A stretch of DNA of 64,000 nt from Sclerodactyla briareus (Eukaryota > Echinodermata > Holothuroidea > Dendrochirotida > Sclerodactylidae): contig JAODTK010005753.1 of the NCBI GenBank assembly GCA_026419785.1, positions 124,001 through 188,000 on the forward strand, in the 5' to 3' direction. Shown here piece by piece: positions 1 through 12,286 of the stretch (within the stretch, counting starts at the first letter, position 1; every line of letters starts with the position of its first letter). Both the position numbers and the translations under genes were made by a program. The notes beneath the pieces were generated by a model. It was not told the DNA's origin, made no database searches, and saw only the letters and a list, made by a program, of their open reading frames with translations.

Positions 1-66
1 AACCACGAACACACGCACGCACGCACGCACACAAACACATCCCTTGAACGCACATACATACACACG
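1..66. repeat. CA/CACG-rich microsatellite at window edge
   Basis: The first bases are an imperfect run of CACG, ACAC and CATA units. It is low complexity and carries no coding signal. It probably continues beyond the left edge. Confidence 0.75.
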
Positions 67-1513
67 ACACTCACGTTCATGACTGCAGCAATTCATTGAC
101 TTCATGCAAGGAATGAAAAAGTGAATCACTAAAGCCATAATAGATCAGCGTTTTTCAAGTTGTATTTCATCTGGGCTTACTCTCTTTTACTCACAAACAT
201 TTGGTCTTCTACATTGAATGAAATGTTTATTTCTAACTGGTCGTTTAATGTGGTAAATTTGCATAATTCATGCAAATTTCTGATTTAAATATACAAATGT
301 CATGAAACTTAAAACATGAGTTAGTCACATCCATTTATAATATATTGTTGGAAGCTTATCAATCTGGTTAGTCAGTCCATTTGCGTGAAATGACTAAATA
401 CTACTGGCAAACTGCAGTACAGCCTCTTCCATAATTGGGTATAGATGTTTCGACGAGCAATCATCTCTCACTGATCGGGGGAAGGGCAGGACTAGCAGTA
501 ACTTAAACAGCACTAGACGCACAGGGGAGCTATCATTAGCAGGTACATAGATTTATGTATTTGTGGGGATCGGTGTCTCAATGAAACATGTGGCAAGACA
601 TCACAACACAGTTTTGCGTGCTTGTTGCTGTCAACTTCCCCTCCTCTCGCTTCTTAATTCTTTCCTGGCCCCTGTTTAGCCTGGCGCCTGAGATATACTG
701 TACCCCTATCTCAATGGATCAGTAGGCCTATGCATAGAAACAACACGGTGTGTCCGCACAATAGAAAGTAGTTCAATATTGGGATGTCAATGGAGTAGTC
801 TACACGTTTCGCGTCGCCTCTTATCGCCTCCAGACCCTCAATACTGGGAGTTTTTCTCTTTTCGCGGAGTAACTACTGCATGTTTCACATCACGACACAT
901 CACTCTTTGGAATTAATCTGATTCGTTAGATTTTGGTATCTCGCGTATGTCCTCCACAAAAAAAAACTACCACTCTAAAACTGGGAAAGCAATGGAAATA
1001 AAAAAGGAATATCGCGTATAGGATTCTCCGAAGTATGAGAACAGGATTAACGATATGGAGTGATCACACTAGTAAAATACCACTGAGCGCCATGCGTTTT
1101 AACACACGCAGTGTTTCCCCACTGAACTATATTTCTCCGGATGCTATTATGAATAAATATTATCAGAAACTGGCAATGGCAATTTGTTGGTAGTAGGATC
1201 AGAATTGCAGTAAAACGTACAATGCTAACACGAAAACCACACTTTCCTGATTTGGGGGCACTCGGTGACAAAATTGGACCATCAGTGAATGGTTATTATC
1301 TCGATCTTAACACTTTTACTTGATCGTTTCAATCTCCGCTCTTTTCGCTCGATTTCGTCACCGGCTCGTTCACACCATGACGCTAACACAGCAAAGAAGA
1401 CAGAAACATTATACAGCGTCAGGAGATTCGGTTTCTCAGCTGAGCATTTCCGTAGGCTGTGGATACCACAGGAGGCGCCAACGCGGACCTCTGAGTTGCG
1501 CTGACTGTTACAA
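67..1513. other. No gene recognised
   Basis: AT-rich DNA with only short ORFs on both strands and no recognisable protein motif, RNA gene or splice-bounded exon. A region around 600-900 mixes moderate GC with several GTCG/CGC motifs but shows no conserved signal that I can name. Confidence 0.5.
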
Positions 1514-1800
1514 CCCAGCAAACACGCACGTCTTCGACACTATTTCACGAGTTTCAGAAAAATGTTTTATGTTGAGTAACAACCAAAAAAATTTGCTACC
1601 AACACCTTTTGAAAAAACAATTTCAGAGGTGATTTTCGAAAAAAAAAAAGTTTTCAAAACGTTTTGTCAAAATGTTTGTAAAACGTTTTAGAAAGAAACA
1701 TTTGATACCATTTGTGTTACTCAACAAAAAATATTTCAAAAACACTTGGCCGACGAGCAAACATGTTCAAATATTTTTAAACGTTTTTGTGTTTGCTGGG
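1514..1800. mobile_element. MITE-like element with CCCAGCAAACA inverted ends
   Basis: The segment starts with CCCAGCAAACACG and ends with the near reverse complement TGTTTGCTGGG, giving terminal inverted repeats about 287 bases apart. Inside, GTTGAGTAACA (about 1571) is mirrored by TGTTACTCAAC (about 1716). Several AACGTTTT-type words recur in the right half. Short length, no ORF and inverted ends fit a non-autonomous DNA transposon. Similar CCCAGCAAAC/AACGTTTT elements occur in fish and marine invertebrates. I could not fix a target-site duplication, so the superfamily stays open. Confidence 0.6.
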
Positions 1801-4179
1801 AAGCTTGACCTTTGCGTTGGTGTCGCTTTGCATCGAAATCGTTCTGTTTTTTTTCTCTTCCTGTTTATGCCCACCCCTTTTCCCACTTTCCCTGGTATGG
1901 AATGAATACATGATTCGCGCTATGTAATTTCTCACTAGGATTCTAGCCATGGTGATTACAACTGCTTGTGAAGCTGGCGTAAATTCTTCTGCTCAGTTGT
2001 CAGGCTTCGATCGGACATTCAGGAACTCGGTGGTTCAGCAATTCATTCAGTTTCGCCCCTGTCTCTTCTTCTTGAATTTCGCCTAGTTTCTTCGCTATTT
2101 TCTGGTAATTACCTCTGGACCAAGGCCAATTTCTGGTTCAGTGGTGAGCATCAATTCGCTCGAAGAAGTCCTATAAAAGTATTATTTCGCGTAGGCTATA
2201 GCCCGTGAAAAATAGGTGAAGTCCATTATAGGATTGGATAATTCGTATTTGTGTGTATATTTCTATTACCTCGATCAATATCACACACTTCTGACCTGAT
2301 TAATTGAGTTATTCCCTTGCAGTCGGGTTAAAAGTAAGTGAATACAAAAAGTGGCTTTCCATACCCACGGCGGGGGGTCTGCGAGCACCTGGCGTTCTTG
2401 TGGTGAGCAAACCAGAAATCTGTTGTGGAACGTTGATCACTGAAAATTATTCGTTAACCGCCTATTCATGCTAGAGATGAACTCCACGAGTGGCTTAGTG
2501 TACATTTGGTCCAATAGCCCTCTCTTTCCGCTGTCAACATAAAAATGGAACATTTTTGTAATCGAAAACATAGTGTGGCGTAATACCGCTCACCTCTTTT
2601 GACTATTTTTAAACCAATATCAAGAGACAATCGCTTATTCTGCGCATCCACTCTTAAAAATGTTTTGTTTAATCTGCACAATTTGTGTTATATTCTACAC
2701 ACACACACCAGGCTAGGTTGTGTCTAGTTACACAGTGTGTGTAATTCTACCAGCAATTTTTGAGAGTGAAAATTGGACACTGACCTGCCAAGAGGTAGAT
2801 GTCTTCTCACTGGACTAACGTGGCGCCTATGATTTTACTCAAAAGGTCAGTCATGCTCTTATTTTGAGGCACCTTGGTCATCACGTTTCAGTCCTACCAT
2901 TAGTTGGGAGTGGAATCATGTGTTGTTAGTGTCACTGGCACCCGGGCTTTGGTTTGATTTCTTGAAGGGGAATGAAAGTCTGGAAATCTTTACATATATG
3001 AAGCAGCAATGTGTACGGAACATCTACCAAAAATTCCATTTCAAAAAGATTGTTTCCCTTCCCAGTTTTATTGCGTTTGAAACAAGGCAGAACGGGCGCT
3101 GCCTTTTCCCCCCAAGGTGAATGGCAGGAGAATTGAACAGAGTGTAATTAGATGTCACACAAACCCTACCAGCTGGCATTAATATATACTTTGTTTTTCC
3201 TCTCCTATCATCCAGGACTGTGCACACATGTCCCTTTTATATGAATCACTGAGGGTTAATGCGAAAGAAACTTAAGCCTGCATTGCTTTGAATCTTGCAC
3301 CTATCTTAAAATTATTTGATCACAAATTATAGTGAAGAACAAAGCTATCGAGTGCAAGTGTTTGGTGATATCACAATCCGTATCAAAATGGCGCGTCCTG
3401 GTCGTTTCATTCAAAGTGACATATCTCGAAAAGTATGCAATATTTGTGGATGAATTTGGGGCAGATGTTCCTGACGTTAAGGTCCCTCTCATTTAACAAA
3501 ATTAGTTCACTTTCCAAGTTCATACTTTATTCCTCCTTTAAAAAGTGCTTTCCGCTTATATGCTCATCCAATTCCCCACACTCATTAACAGTAACATTCG
3601 AAAACATGGTTTGTTGACAGTTGTTTTGACATGTACAGATATGCATCTATATAACTATGGGAGAATCTCGTCTATGCCCCCGAACTGTGTGAACATGTAG
3701 GCATTACGACCGTGAACAGGCTTTTTGATACGCGTACATAAGACTACAGTTGACCAGGCTCATCATCTAGATGGTAATGGTAATAATATTTAGTGCTATA
3801 TAGTGCTATATCAACGAATGTATGATATAGGATCAAAGCACTTCAACAGATTCACTCATCACTAGTAGGAAACGGTTAGTCCGTTGCTCTCGACAATCCC
3901 GGAGAGTAGGCTGGGATTCCATAGAATGCGATGCGTAGGTGAAAAATCGCCAATTACGTGAAGAGCGGGGGCTAGTTGTTGAATATGTGTATTTAGTTTG
4001 CAAGATAGATATTGGTTTCCCAGAAAGCCAAAAATTCATACTGAAAGCAAAAACCAACGCTCTGCATAGTGGCGAAATGACAAATGTAACAATGCGTACG
4101 CGCTGCGTATCACCGCGAATGACTTCTATGGAATCTTCTTAATAAAGCTTCCTAAAAAGCCAAGCAACGACAATATGAA
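1801..4179. other. No gene recognised
   Basis: Only short random-looking ORFs are present. Small local features are a CA run near 2696-2710 with a mirrored TGTGTGTG near 2735, and a doubled TAGTGCTATA word near 3792. Nothing here resembles a conserved exon. Confidence 0.45.
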
Positions 4180-5040
4180 TGGGCTGCTGCGTTTTTATAG
4201 TCTTTCGATTACTTATAGTGTTTTCTATCTGAACAAGCGTTCGTTTTCGTAAATATGTGATTTTGCACATCCATCACGGATACGCATACGCATCTAGAAT
4301 CTCAGCATAAGTGTAGGCAGGTTAGAGCATGGGCTATTATATTAACTGGAACGAGGACCTCAGAGGGCGTATGTGTGCCCTGTCCAAATTCCGTCAAAGA
4401 CCACAAACTCGAGTGAGGAGGAGGCGCCTTTTATTTGGTTTGTTGTCGTTAAATACATTGAAAACCACATTCAGTTGTTTACTTCTCTATCGAGAATTTC
4501 TTCGAACGGGACCCCCGAAAAATACCGTCGTGTCGTTGTTCCATAGTGAGATGCGTATATCATAGGCAAGATTCTGCAAAATCTTCAGTGAGTGTTACCC
4601 TGTTTCAGAAAACGCGGGAAAGGGAAAATCATGCGATCTATTACGGAAGCATAGAAAACAACATGATTAATTCGGGAATCGATCGATTGCATCTGGACAG
4701 AAAGAAACACCCATTCTTGGGAGTAAGATTATGACATCACGGAGTTGAACTTAGAGCCTTAATAATGTGAGGCTCGAATCATAGGAGGGTGTCAAACGGA
4801 GACATATTCTAATCTTAAGACGAACGAAAGGCGAATATCTTGCGCCTAAATTCCATGTCACTCTAACACACTGTCCAAGTGAGGGCGCTGTTTGCATAGC
4901 AACGAGGCTCCCCACACAATGACTTCTGTTTTGTATAGAGCACAGGACAGCATGTCTGGGGCTTGGGTTTAGGGCACAACTTGTATCAGAGCGAGGGGCG
5001 GCAGCAGAGACGTATGGATCTCCTTCAAAGAAACCCCTCG
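4180..5040 (+). repeat. 1.4 kb repeat, copy A, left portion
   Basis: From the TGCGTTTTTATAGTC word to GGCGGCAGCAGAG, this stretch runs parallel to 7386-8210 and 8807-9625. Shared landmarks are GACCCCCGAAAATACCGTCG, the GCGATCTATTACG word, GACATCAC and AATCATAGGAGG. Differences are mainly one- or two-base insertions and deletions. Copy A loses similarity at about 5040, where the other two copies run straight into the middle of a SINE. No ORF is kept between copies, so it is a non-coding repeat. Confidence 0.8.
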
Positions 5041-6529
5041 AAAGAAGATGTTCGGGTCGCTCGTAGGGATTTCAATTCACAAGCTTCCGATTTGCAGTTC
5101 GGGGAGCTCTAGCGACTTATAGAAGGCTAATTCCATCTTGTTTATAGTTGGTTTTCGTGGACCTTCTTGTTAAAACAGTGTAAATTCACTGAGGGAAGTA
5201 CCCTGTCACGGCGAATGAATGAAATGAATGAATGCGGAGGCGAAACTAAGGTAGCAGATGCACTGCGCAGTTGCTGGTGCCCAGTTTGTCTCCATTCGGT
5301 GCTGCGTGGATCAGCTTACAAGTGCTTATACCCAAGGATACATCAGACCTACCAAAATAGCATCAGCGTCATCTAACACCGTCAGCAGGGGAAGTGTCTG
5401 GGGCCCAGTTTTTTTATTATTGCAATAACTGTGTCCATCAGCCTACAACTGTTCATGACTTACAAGATACGACAGACCCAATATTCATCTAACGGCAGCA
5501 CCACAGTGTGGAAAGAATGAGCTATTCTAAAGACCTTGCAATTCATGAGCGTCATCAACTTCCTATATCTATGAGTGCATAGACTACCCTAACCATGGTG
5601 GCGCCAGATTGCAACACCATCAGTCCAGTGTCCCACAAAATCAGTCTAATTTAAATGCTTATTCATCTTATAGAATCTTGGCCCTAATGGAAGCGCACTC
5701 GTGTGTCACTAACGATGCTGTGTTTGTTTTTAAGGGAGCCACAGTGTGAAAATAAGGCTAAATGTTAAATCGAAGTTTTGTCGAAATATCGTTTGTCTTT
5801 GACGGCCGGAAAACAGTGGGTCGAAATTACATTGAATGAGGTGTTTTGTCATTGAGTTTGTGTAGGGCTTCTGCTCCGATTTTTTGTCAATACAATGTGT
5901 CTTGAACATAGCGTGTGTAATCTATTCATGCGCTAATTCCAAAATCAAGGTTGTGACGGACGCAAATGGAGTGATCCAATCGTATTCGCCAAGAGACAAT
6001 GGACCCAACACCTCATATGGCATTCATAATTGCCTATACTACTTTCAAGTGATCAGTTACTGACATGTACAAGTACATACGTCACCAGATCCACTGAGCT
6101 ACAGTCGATATGGGAGTGGAGGGAGGTTCGCCCAATGCCCTGAGTCAAAGGACCTCCAATCCATGAAAGCTCCGTATGTTAGCATTTGTCCTGATATAAC
6201 GAGCAACACAAAATGCCAATTTCATAGATGACCTTTGACCTCAAGTTGGTTGACCACCCAGATGACCCTACATGTCATCAATGGACCAAGCGTCATCCAT
6301 GAACGACAAAGGATGTCGAGAGTTGCCATTTACTAAATTGTGAACAGATGGGATATATAGTTAAATAGACGAATTGATAGAGAAGGCAACACGGTCACAA
6401 TAGCTCACCCAGCACATTAGCTAAAATCACACCTAGTTATGTATTACGGAACCACTATTCAGGCCCATATCATTTTCTGAGGGGAGCGTGGCAGCATGCG
6501 AACTTTACGAATATAACACGTAAATTATT
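5041..6529. other. Unrelated DNA between copy A and a SINE
   Basis: This stretch has no counterpart in the two later repeat copies. It contains no recognisable gene. It is either an insertion into copy A or original flanking DNA that was deleted when the later copies formed. Confidence 0.5.
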
Positions 6530-7030
6530 CGAGCGGGAGGAAAGTAGAGCGGTATCAGGTTCGCTTTGCATGAACAGGTCCCGGGTTCGTTTCCAGCCGC
6601 CAGCACCGGGCGTTTTTCGGAAGTGGCTGTACTTGCAGTTCGACGGGGTGTTCCTGGGCTCAGCGTTCTGGTCATGCTGTTCAGCAGGGGCTTGGTAATT
6701 CGGAGGGGGGGGGGGTCGGTTTTCGGGGGCACTTGCAGTAGGTCTCGTCGGGCGGCGGTGAGCAGTCGCGTCGAAACATCTCCGCCTCCTCCAGGTTCTG
6801 AGAAAGGGGTCAGGTCCTGGAGTTCACTGATCGTCCGTCGGATGGGGGGACGTAAAATTGACCGGTCCCGGGGGAGAGAAGGGATTGGTGTCACCCTGCC
6901 TCGATATCATCGAGCACTAGTCGATAAGAGAAGGCGAGTTGTCGCCAATGCTCATCCACAAACAAAAATTCGGTTAGGGTTCCATGATGAGTCAAATGGG
7001 CTCCTGATGATAGCAATCAAATTAAATTAA
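6530..7030 (+). mobile_element. tRNA-derived SINE, full length
   Basis: The head looks like a tRNA gene: an A-box-like GTAGAGCGG near 6544-6552 and a B-box-like GGGTTCGTTTCC near 6583-6594. It is followed by a body of about 400 bases and an A/T-rich tail with AATCAAATTAAATTAAAC. The same head, body and tail occur in reverse orientation at about 30130-30660, and a 3' part at about 20742-20880. A tRNA head plus unrelated body without an ORF is the signature of a SINE. Transcription would be by RNA polymerase III and mobilisation by a LINE. A poly-G run at about 6704 is probably not ancestral. Confidence 0.75.
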
Positions 7031-7385
7031 ACGTACCCCACCCAAGTATTTTACTTCCCATTGTTACAGACTGTTGAGAACAATGATTCAAAAACAATGA
7101 TTCAAAAACAATGATTCAAAAGCTGCTTTTGCAATGCAAGCAAAGCCAAATTCTCTTGTTTGAAATGACATTCATAATTACAAGTTCCATCAGTAAATAT
7201 ACACTCTTTTTACTGACACGTACTCAAACACGGGGGAAGAAAAGGGAAACATGTATATTACTTTGTAGCTGTTTCAATGCTGGGAAACTCTCAATGAAAC
7301 CTCTTATACAAATCTTCTATCAGTATCAATAAGGTGGCATTGACTAAGCTTCTTGGGCAAAAATTCCACTGTTCCAATTTCTAAC
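7031..7385 (+). repeat. 1.4 kb repeat, copy A, right portion
   Basis: The stretch starting ACGTACCCCACCCAAG and ending before CTAACGGTTG is nearly identical to 8468-8806 and recognisably the same as about 9875-10210. It contains a doubled or tripled CAATGATTCAAAAA word whose copy number differs among units. Confidence 0.85.
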
Positions 7386-8806
7386 GGTTGTTGCGTTTTT
7401 ATAGTCCCTTTCGCTATACGTATAGTGTTTTCTCTCTTGGAAACAAGCGTTTTTCGTTTGTCGTAAAATATGTGATTTGGCCACATCCATCCCGGCTGAC
7501 GCATACGATCTATGGAATCTCAGCCTCAGTTGACAGTCAGGTTAGAGGCAGGGAGTGCTATTATATTTAATCTGGAGCGAGGACCATCAGAGCGCGTCCG
7601 TATTGTGTGCCCTGTCCAAATTTCCGTCAGAGAACACAAATCGAATGTGAGGAGGCGCCCTATGGTGTGTAACACCGTGAAAAACATTCAGTTTTTTACT
7701 TCTATCCGGGAAATTTCTTCGACCGGGGACCCCCGAAAATACCGTCGTTGTTCCATAGTGAAGAATGGTATATCTAGTGCACGATTCTGCAACATCTTCA
7801 TTTGTGTGGGACCTACCAGCCTTTTTCAGGGAAAACGCGGGAAAATCAGCGATCTATTACGTAAGCAATAAACAATCACGAATTAATTCGGGAATCCGAA
7901 TCGATTGCATCTGGCATAAACACCCTCTGGGTAAGAATATGACATCACTACGGAGTACTAGAGCTTACATGTTATCCGCATCATAGGAGGGGTTGTCCAA
8001 CGGAGCATATTCCTACTCTGACGACGAAAGGCGAACTTGTCGCCTAAATTCCATGTACTCAACACACACTGTCAATGAGGGGCGCTTGTTTCATAGCAAC
8101 GAGGCTCCACATCGATTTCTGTTTTGTATAGGAGTACAGTACAGCATGTCGGGGTTGGGTTTAGAGGCACAACTTGTTACTCAGAGCGAAAGGTGCGGCA
8201 GCAGGAAGTATGGCATCTTCCTCAAAGAACACATCTATGATAAAGTAGTCAGGTCCTGGAGTTCACTGATCGTCCGTCGGATGGGGACGTAAAATTGCGG
8301 TCCCGGGAGCAGGGATTGGTGTCACTACTGCCTCGATATAATCTGCGCACTAGTCGAGAAGAGAAGGCGAGTTGTCGCCAGTGCTCATCCACGATCAAAA
8401 ATTCGGTTAGGGTTCATTAATGAGTCAAATTGGCTTCCTGATTGATAGCAATCAAATTAAATTAAACGTACCCCACCCAAGTATTTTACTTCCCATTGTT
8501 ACAGACTGTTGAGAACAATGATTCAAAAAACAATGATTCAAAAGCTGCTTTTGCAATGCAAGCAAAGCCAAATTCTCTTGTTTGAAATGACATTCATAAT
8601 TACAAGTTCCATCAGTAAATATACACTCTTTTTACTGACACGTACTCAAACACGGGGGAAGAAAAGGGAAACAGGTATATTACTTTGTAGCTGTTTCAAT
8701 GCTGGGAAACTCTCAATGAAACCTCTTATACAAATCTTCTATCAGTATCAATAAGGTGCATTGACTAAGCTTCTTGGGCAAAAATTCCACTGTTCCAATT
8801 TCTAAC
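7386..8806 (+). repeat. 1.4 kb tandem repeat, copy B
   Basis: A complete unit of about 1420 bases. Its left part matches 4180-5040. From about 8240 it continues with the 3' half of the SINE at 6795-7030 and then the common right portion. The next unit starts immediately at 8807, so B and C are in head-to-tail tandem. ORFs inside are not conserved in frame between copies. Confidence 0.85.
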
Positions 8807-10210
8807 GGTTGTTGCGTTTTTATAGTCCCTTTCGCTATACGTATAGTGTTTTCTCTCTGAAACAAGCGTTCCGTTTTCGTAAATATGTGATTTGCAACAC
8901 CACATCCCGATACGCATCCGCATCTATGGAAGTCAAGCCTCAGTTGGTCAGTCAGTGTTTATAAAGCATGGAGCTATTCTATTAACTGTGAAGACACTCA
9001 GAGCGCGTATGTGTTGCCCTGTCCAAATTTCCGTCAGAGAACACAAACTCGATGTGCGGAGGCGCCCTATTGTGTGTAAATTGTAAAAACACATTCAGTT
9101 TGTTACTCATCTATCCGCCGGAATTTCTTTTCTTGCGACCGGGGACCCCCGAAAATACCGTCGTTGTTCCATAGTGAAGATGGTATATCATAGTGCAAGA
9201 TTCTGCCACATCTTCAGTGAGTGTTACCCTGTTTTCAGAAAACGCGGGAAATCAGCCGATCTATTACGGAGCATAGAACAACAACATGAATATTTCGGGA
9301 ATACGAATCGATTGCATCTGGAAGAACACCCATCTTGGCGTAAGATATGACATCACACGGAGTGAACTAGATCTTAATAATTGAGGCTCAATCATAGGAG
9401 GTTGTCAAACGGAACATATCCTAATCTTACGACGAAAGGCGAACTTGTCGCCTAAATTCCATGTCACTCTAACACCACTGCAGTGAGGGCGCTGTTTGCA
9501 ATAGCAACGACTCCCCCACTGACTTCTTTTCTGTATATGAGCTTCGGTACAGCATGTCTGGGGCTTGGGTTAGAGGCACAACTGTACTCAGAGCGCGGTG
9601 CGGCAGCAGAGATCTGGCATCTCCTCAAAGAACACATCTCTGAGAAAGTAGTCAGGTCCTGGAGTTCACTGATCGTCCGTCGGATGGGGACGTAAAATTG
9701 CGTCCCGGGAGCAGGGATTGGTGTCACTTCCTGCCTCGATATCATCTGAGCACTAGTCGAGAAGAGAAGGCGAGTTGTCGCCAGTGCTCATCCACGATCA
9801 AAAATTCGGTTAGGTGTATCCAGGATGAGTGTCCAAATGGGTTACGAGAGAGCCCCAATCAAATTAAAATTAAAGACCCCACCCAAGTATTTTACTCCCA
9901 TTGTTTACAGGACTGTTGAGACACAATGATCACAAAAACAATGCATTCAAAGCGGCTTTTGCAATGCCAGCAAAGCCAACTTCCTTCGGTTAAATGACAT
10001 TCATAATTACAAGTTCCATCAGTAAATATACATCTTTTTACTGCACGTACTCAAACCACGGGGGAAGAAAAGGGAAAACATGTATATTACTTGTGGCTGT
10101 TTCAATGCTGGGAAAGCTCTCCAATGGAAAACCTCTTATACAAATCTTCATCAGTATCAATCAGGTGCATGACTAGCTCTGGGCAAAAATTCCACTGTTC
10201 CAATCACCTG
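8807..10210 (+). repeat. 1.4 kb tandem repeat, copy C
   Basis: A third unit of about 1400 bases with the same order: left part, SINE 3' half (about 9640-9870) and common right portion. It is more diverged than copy B, with many single-base indels. Similarity fades near 10210, at the position where a fourth unit would begin. Confidence 0.8.
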
Positions 10211-10610
10211 ACGGTTGCAAAAAACAGAATTTATCAATTGCAGTCGTCATCTATTGGTACCTACTGGAGATATTGATTACAATTGGGGAAGTATTGTGGA
10301 TACAAGAGCCCAAAACACTGCTGGACCAGAAGCTGACCATCACGTGATGTGGTCTCGACCGATCAGATGATGCCACACAACCCACAGATATCTGTTGCTT
10401 GAAGTGGCCGTGAACAGTGGAATCTGTCCCCTGGGTGTCCGGTCCATCCACTTGAAATTGGAGAAAAACAATGAAGTGGAGGGAAGCAAATCAAACGACG
10501 GATGCTTATAATGGGTTTTTTTGTTCAAAAGACATTTCCTTGGCTGTACAATTTTAAAATAGATTCCCATTTCGAACCCTCTGATTCAACTAGTGACGTC
10601 CAATCCGTTT
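10211..10610. other. No gene recognised
   Basis: Single-copy-looking DNA after the tandem array, without a conserved coding segment or RNA gene. Confidence 0.45.
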
Positions 10611-10746
10611 TGTATGTATGTATGTATGTATGTATGTTGTATGTATGTATGTATGTATGTATGTATGTATGTATGTTGTATGTATGTATGTATGTATGTA
10701 TGTTGTATGTATGTATGTTGTATGTATGTATGTATGTATGTATGCG
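10611..10746. repeat. (TATG)n microsatellite
   Basis: About 30 TATG units with periodic one-base interruptions of the form GTTGTATG. The ORFs of Cys-Met-Tyr-Val or His-Thr-Tyr-Ile repeats across it are products of the repeat, not proteins. Confidence 0.97.
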
Positions 10747-11099
10747 TGCACTCATAAACACTACCTGACCCAGCGTTACTACATCTGTTAGGGCGATCGC
10801 CACCTCGGTTCGCTCAGTCATGCAACCCGATGGTCGAATCTTAGTAGCATTAGGTAGGGGCTGTGTGAAGGGGATAAACCAGATCGAGGGTCCCGAGGAC
10901 CCTCCACTGGCAAGGTAAGTTTTTTCAATACATTCCTTTTCTGTTCTGTTGAAATGCACCAACGGGCAAGAAAAAGGGAACGGGAGCAGAGGACCGATCG
11001 CAAGAAGCCCTACCAAAGACTCGGAGATTACGTTTATGAGGAGATCTGTATTATCACAGAACAAGGCGTAGGGGGGTGCATGCGTTTCGGTGTTGTTAT
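10747..11099. other. No gene recognised
   Basis: Unique-looking DNA. It may include the decayed 3' end of the LINE that follows on the minus strand, but I see no motif to prove this. Confidence 0.4.
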
Positions 11100-12018
11100 C
11101 AGATTACCTAGTAGTTGAGTCCGCGAGGCGACGGTCAGTGGCAGGTACCTCAGGATTATATTTCTTGTTAAGTGTGATAACCTGTTCATGTAATGAAGTA
11201 GAGTTCGTCGCCACTAGGATCAGCTAGCAGGTGTGTAGCTAGGTGCTTTAATAGCAGTGCGTAGGCAGGGCTATGGATGCGCTAAGTCTGTGAGAATGTA
11301 TGGTGTGAGGTTGTACAAGAGATGCTTTGGCTAGCACCCTGTCAAGGTGGGAGTAAAGGTAGGTGGGAGTCAAGGCAACTCAAGAACGCGGGCAGCATAA
11401 CACGAGGAATGCGCTGATTGAAGAGATTGCAAGAGTAATACGAGGATACAGAGGGAGTGCCTACCTTTTTAGCCCATGGAGTAAAATCTGGGACTAAAGT
11501 TGGATGTCCCAGGGTTGTCTTCACCTCCCGAGACAGCACTAGATTCGATGGTTTAAGATGGATTTAAGGTTTTTTTTTTTTTTTATGTATTGAAGAGTTG
11601 CTAGAGGAGGTACGTCTAGAGGGCAATGTCATCCGCAAATTGAGTCAAGGAAACTCTGTTAGTGGGATCGCAGGGATTGTCATTGACGTAGATAATATAG
11701 AGGAGGGGGATGATCACAGAGTCTTGCTGGGTGCGCGCCATTCAAGTTGAAGGATCTAGATTGCACCCGTTGTGATGGATGTGCATGGATCTATCATTAG
11801 GAAATGAGCAGAGTAGGCAGGTGGAAGGAGTCGGGAAGGTTACGTTTGCACAGTTGTATTTTAGACCATGTGCCAAGTTGGTCAAAGGCTTTTTCAGCAT
11901 CATTCGAGGAGGGAAGGCGCTAGCGTGGAGGTGGCTTCCGTTGAATCCTAGTTGATATTTTCTGTGGTAATGTTACTAAGGAGAGTGTGAAGGTACTCCT
12001 GTTACGGCGGAAGCCAAT
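11100..12018 (-). mobile_element. Decayed non-LTR retrotransposon (RT domain)
   Basis: Read on the minus strand, the sequence runs through a reverse transcriptase in pieces. GFRRNRST lies at about 11992-12015, followed by a DAEKAFD-like segment near 11890, and then YVNDNP and VSLTQFADDIAL, with the catalytic FADD at about 11619-11642. Near 11380-11470 a segment with PRVMLPAFLSCLDSH resembles the region after the RT in Jockey-like elements. Frames change several times and stop codons interrupt, so it is dead. The 5' side is cut off by the TG microsatellite at 12021. LINE identity is secure and the clade is a guess. Confidence 0.8.
11569..11585. repeat. T-run inside the LINE remnant
   Basis: About 15 consecutive T bases just to the left of the FADD motif. 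On the minus strand this is an A-run within the RT. It may be a later insertion tail or an assembly artefact. Confidence 0.7.
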
Positions 12019-12020
12019 CG

Positions 12021-12286
12021 TGTGTGTGTGGGTGTGTGTGGTCTGTGTGTGAGTGTGCTGTGCGTGGTGTGGGCGTGTGTGTGTGGGTGAGTGTGTGATG
12101 TGTGTGTGTGCGTGTGTGTGCGTTGTGTGCGTAGCGTGTGCGTGTGTGTGCGTGTGTGTGCGTGTGCGTGGATGTGAGCGCGTGTGTGCTGTGCGCGCGT
12201 GTGTTGCGTGTGTGTGCGCGCGTGTGTGTGCGCGTCCGTGTGTGTGCGCGCGTGTGTGATGCCGTGCGCGTGTGGATGTGCGCGTG
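12021..12286. repeat. (TG/CG)n microsatellite
   Basis: Roughly 265 bases of alternating TG with scattered CG, GGTG and GAG interruptions. It is capable of forming left-handed DNA. His-Thr or Cys-Val repeat ORFs are spurious. Confidence 0.97.

Noticed and set aside
6505..7030. Overlapping ORFs of 129 and 154 codons on opposite strands
   Set aside because: They coincide with the GC-rich SINE body. The frame is not preserved in the other SINE copies.
10502..11064. Cys-Met-Tyr-Val and His-Thr-Tyr-Ile repeat ORFs
   Set aside because: They run across the (TATG)n microsatellite, and the flanking residues show no domain.
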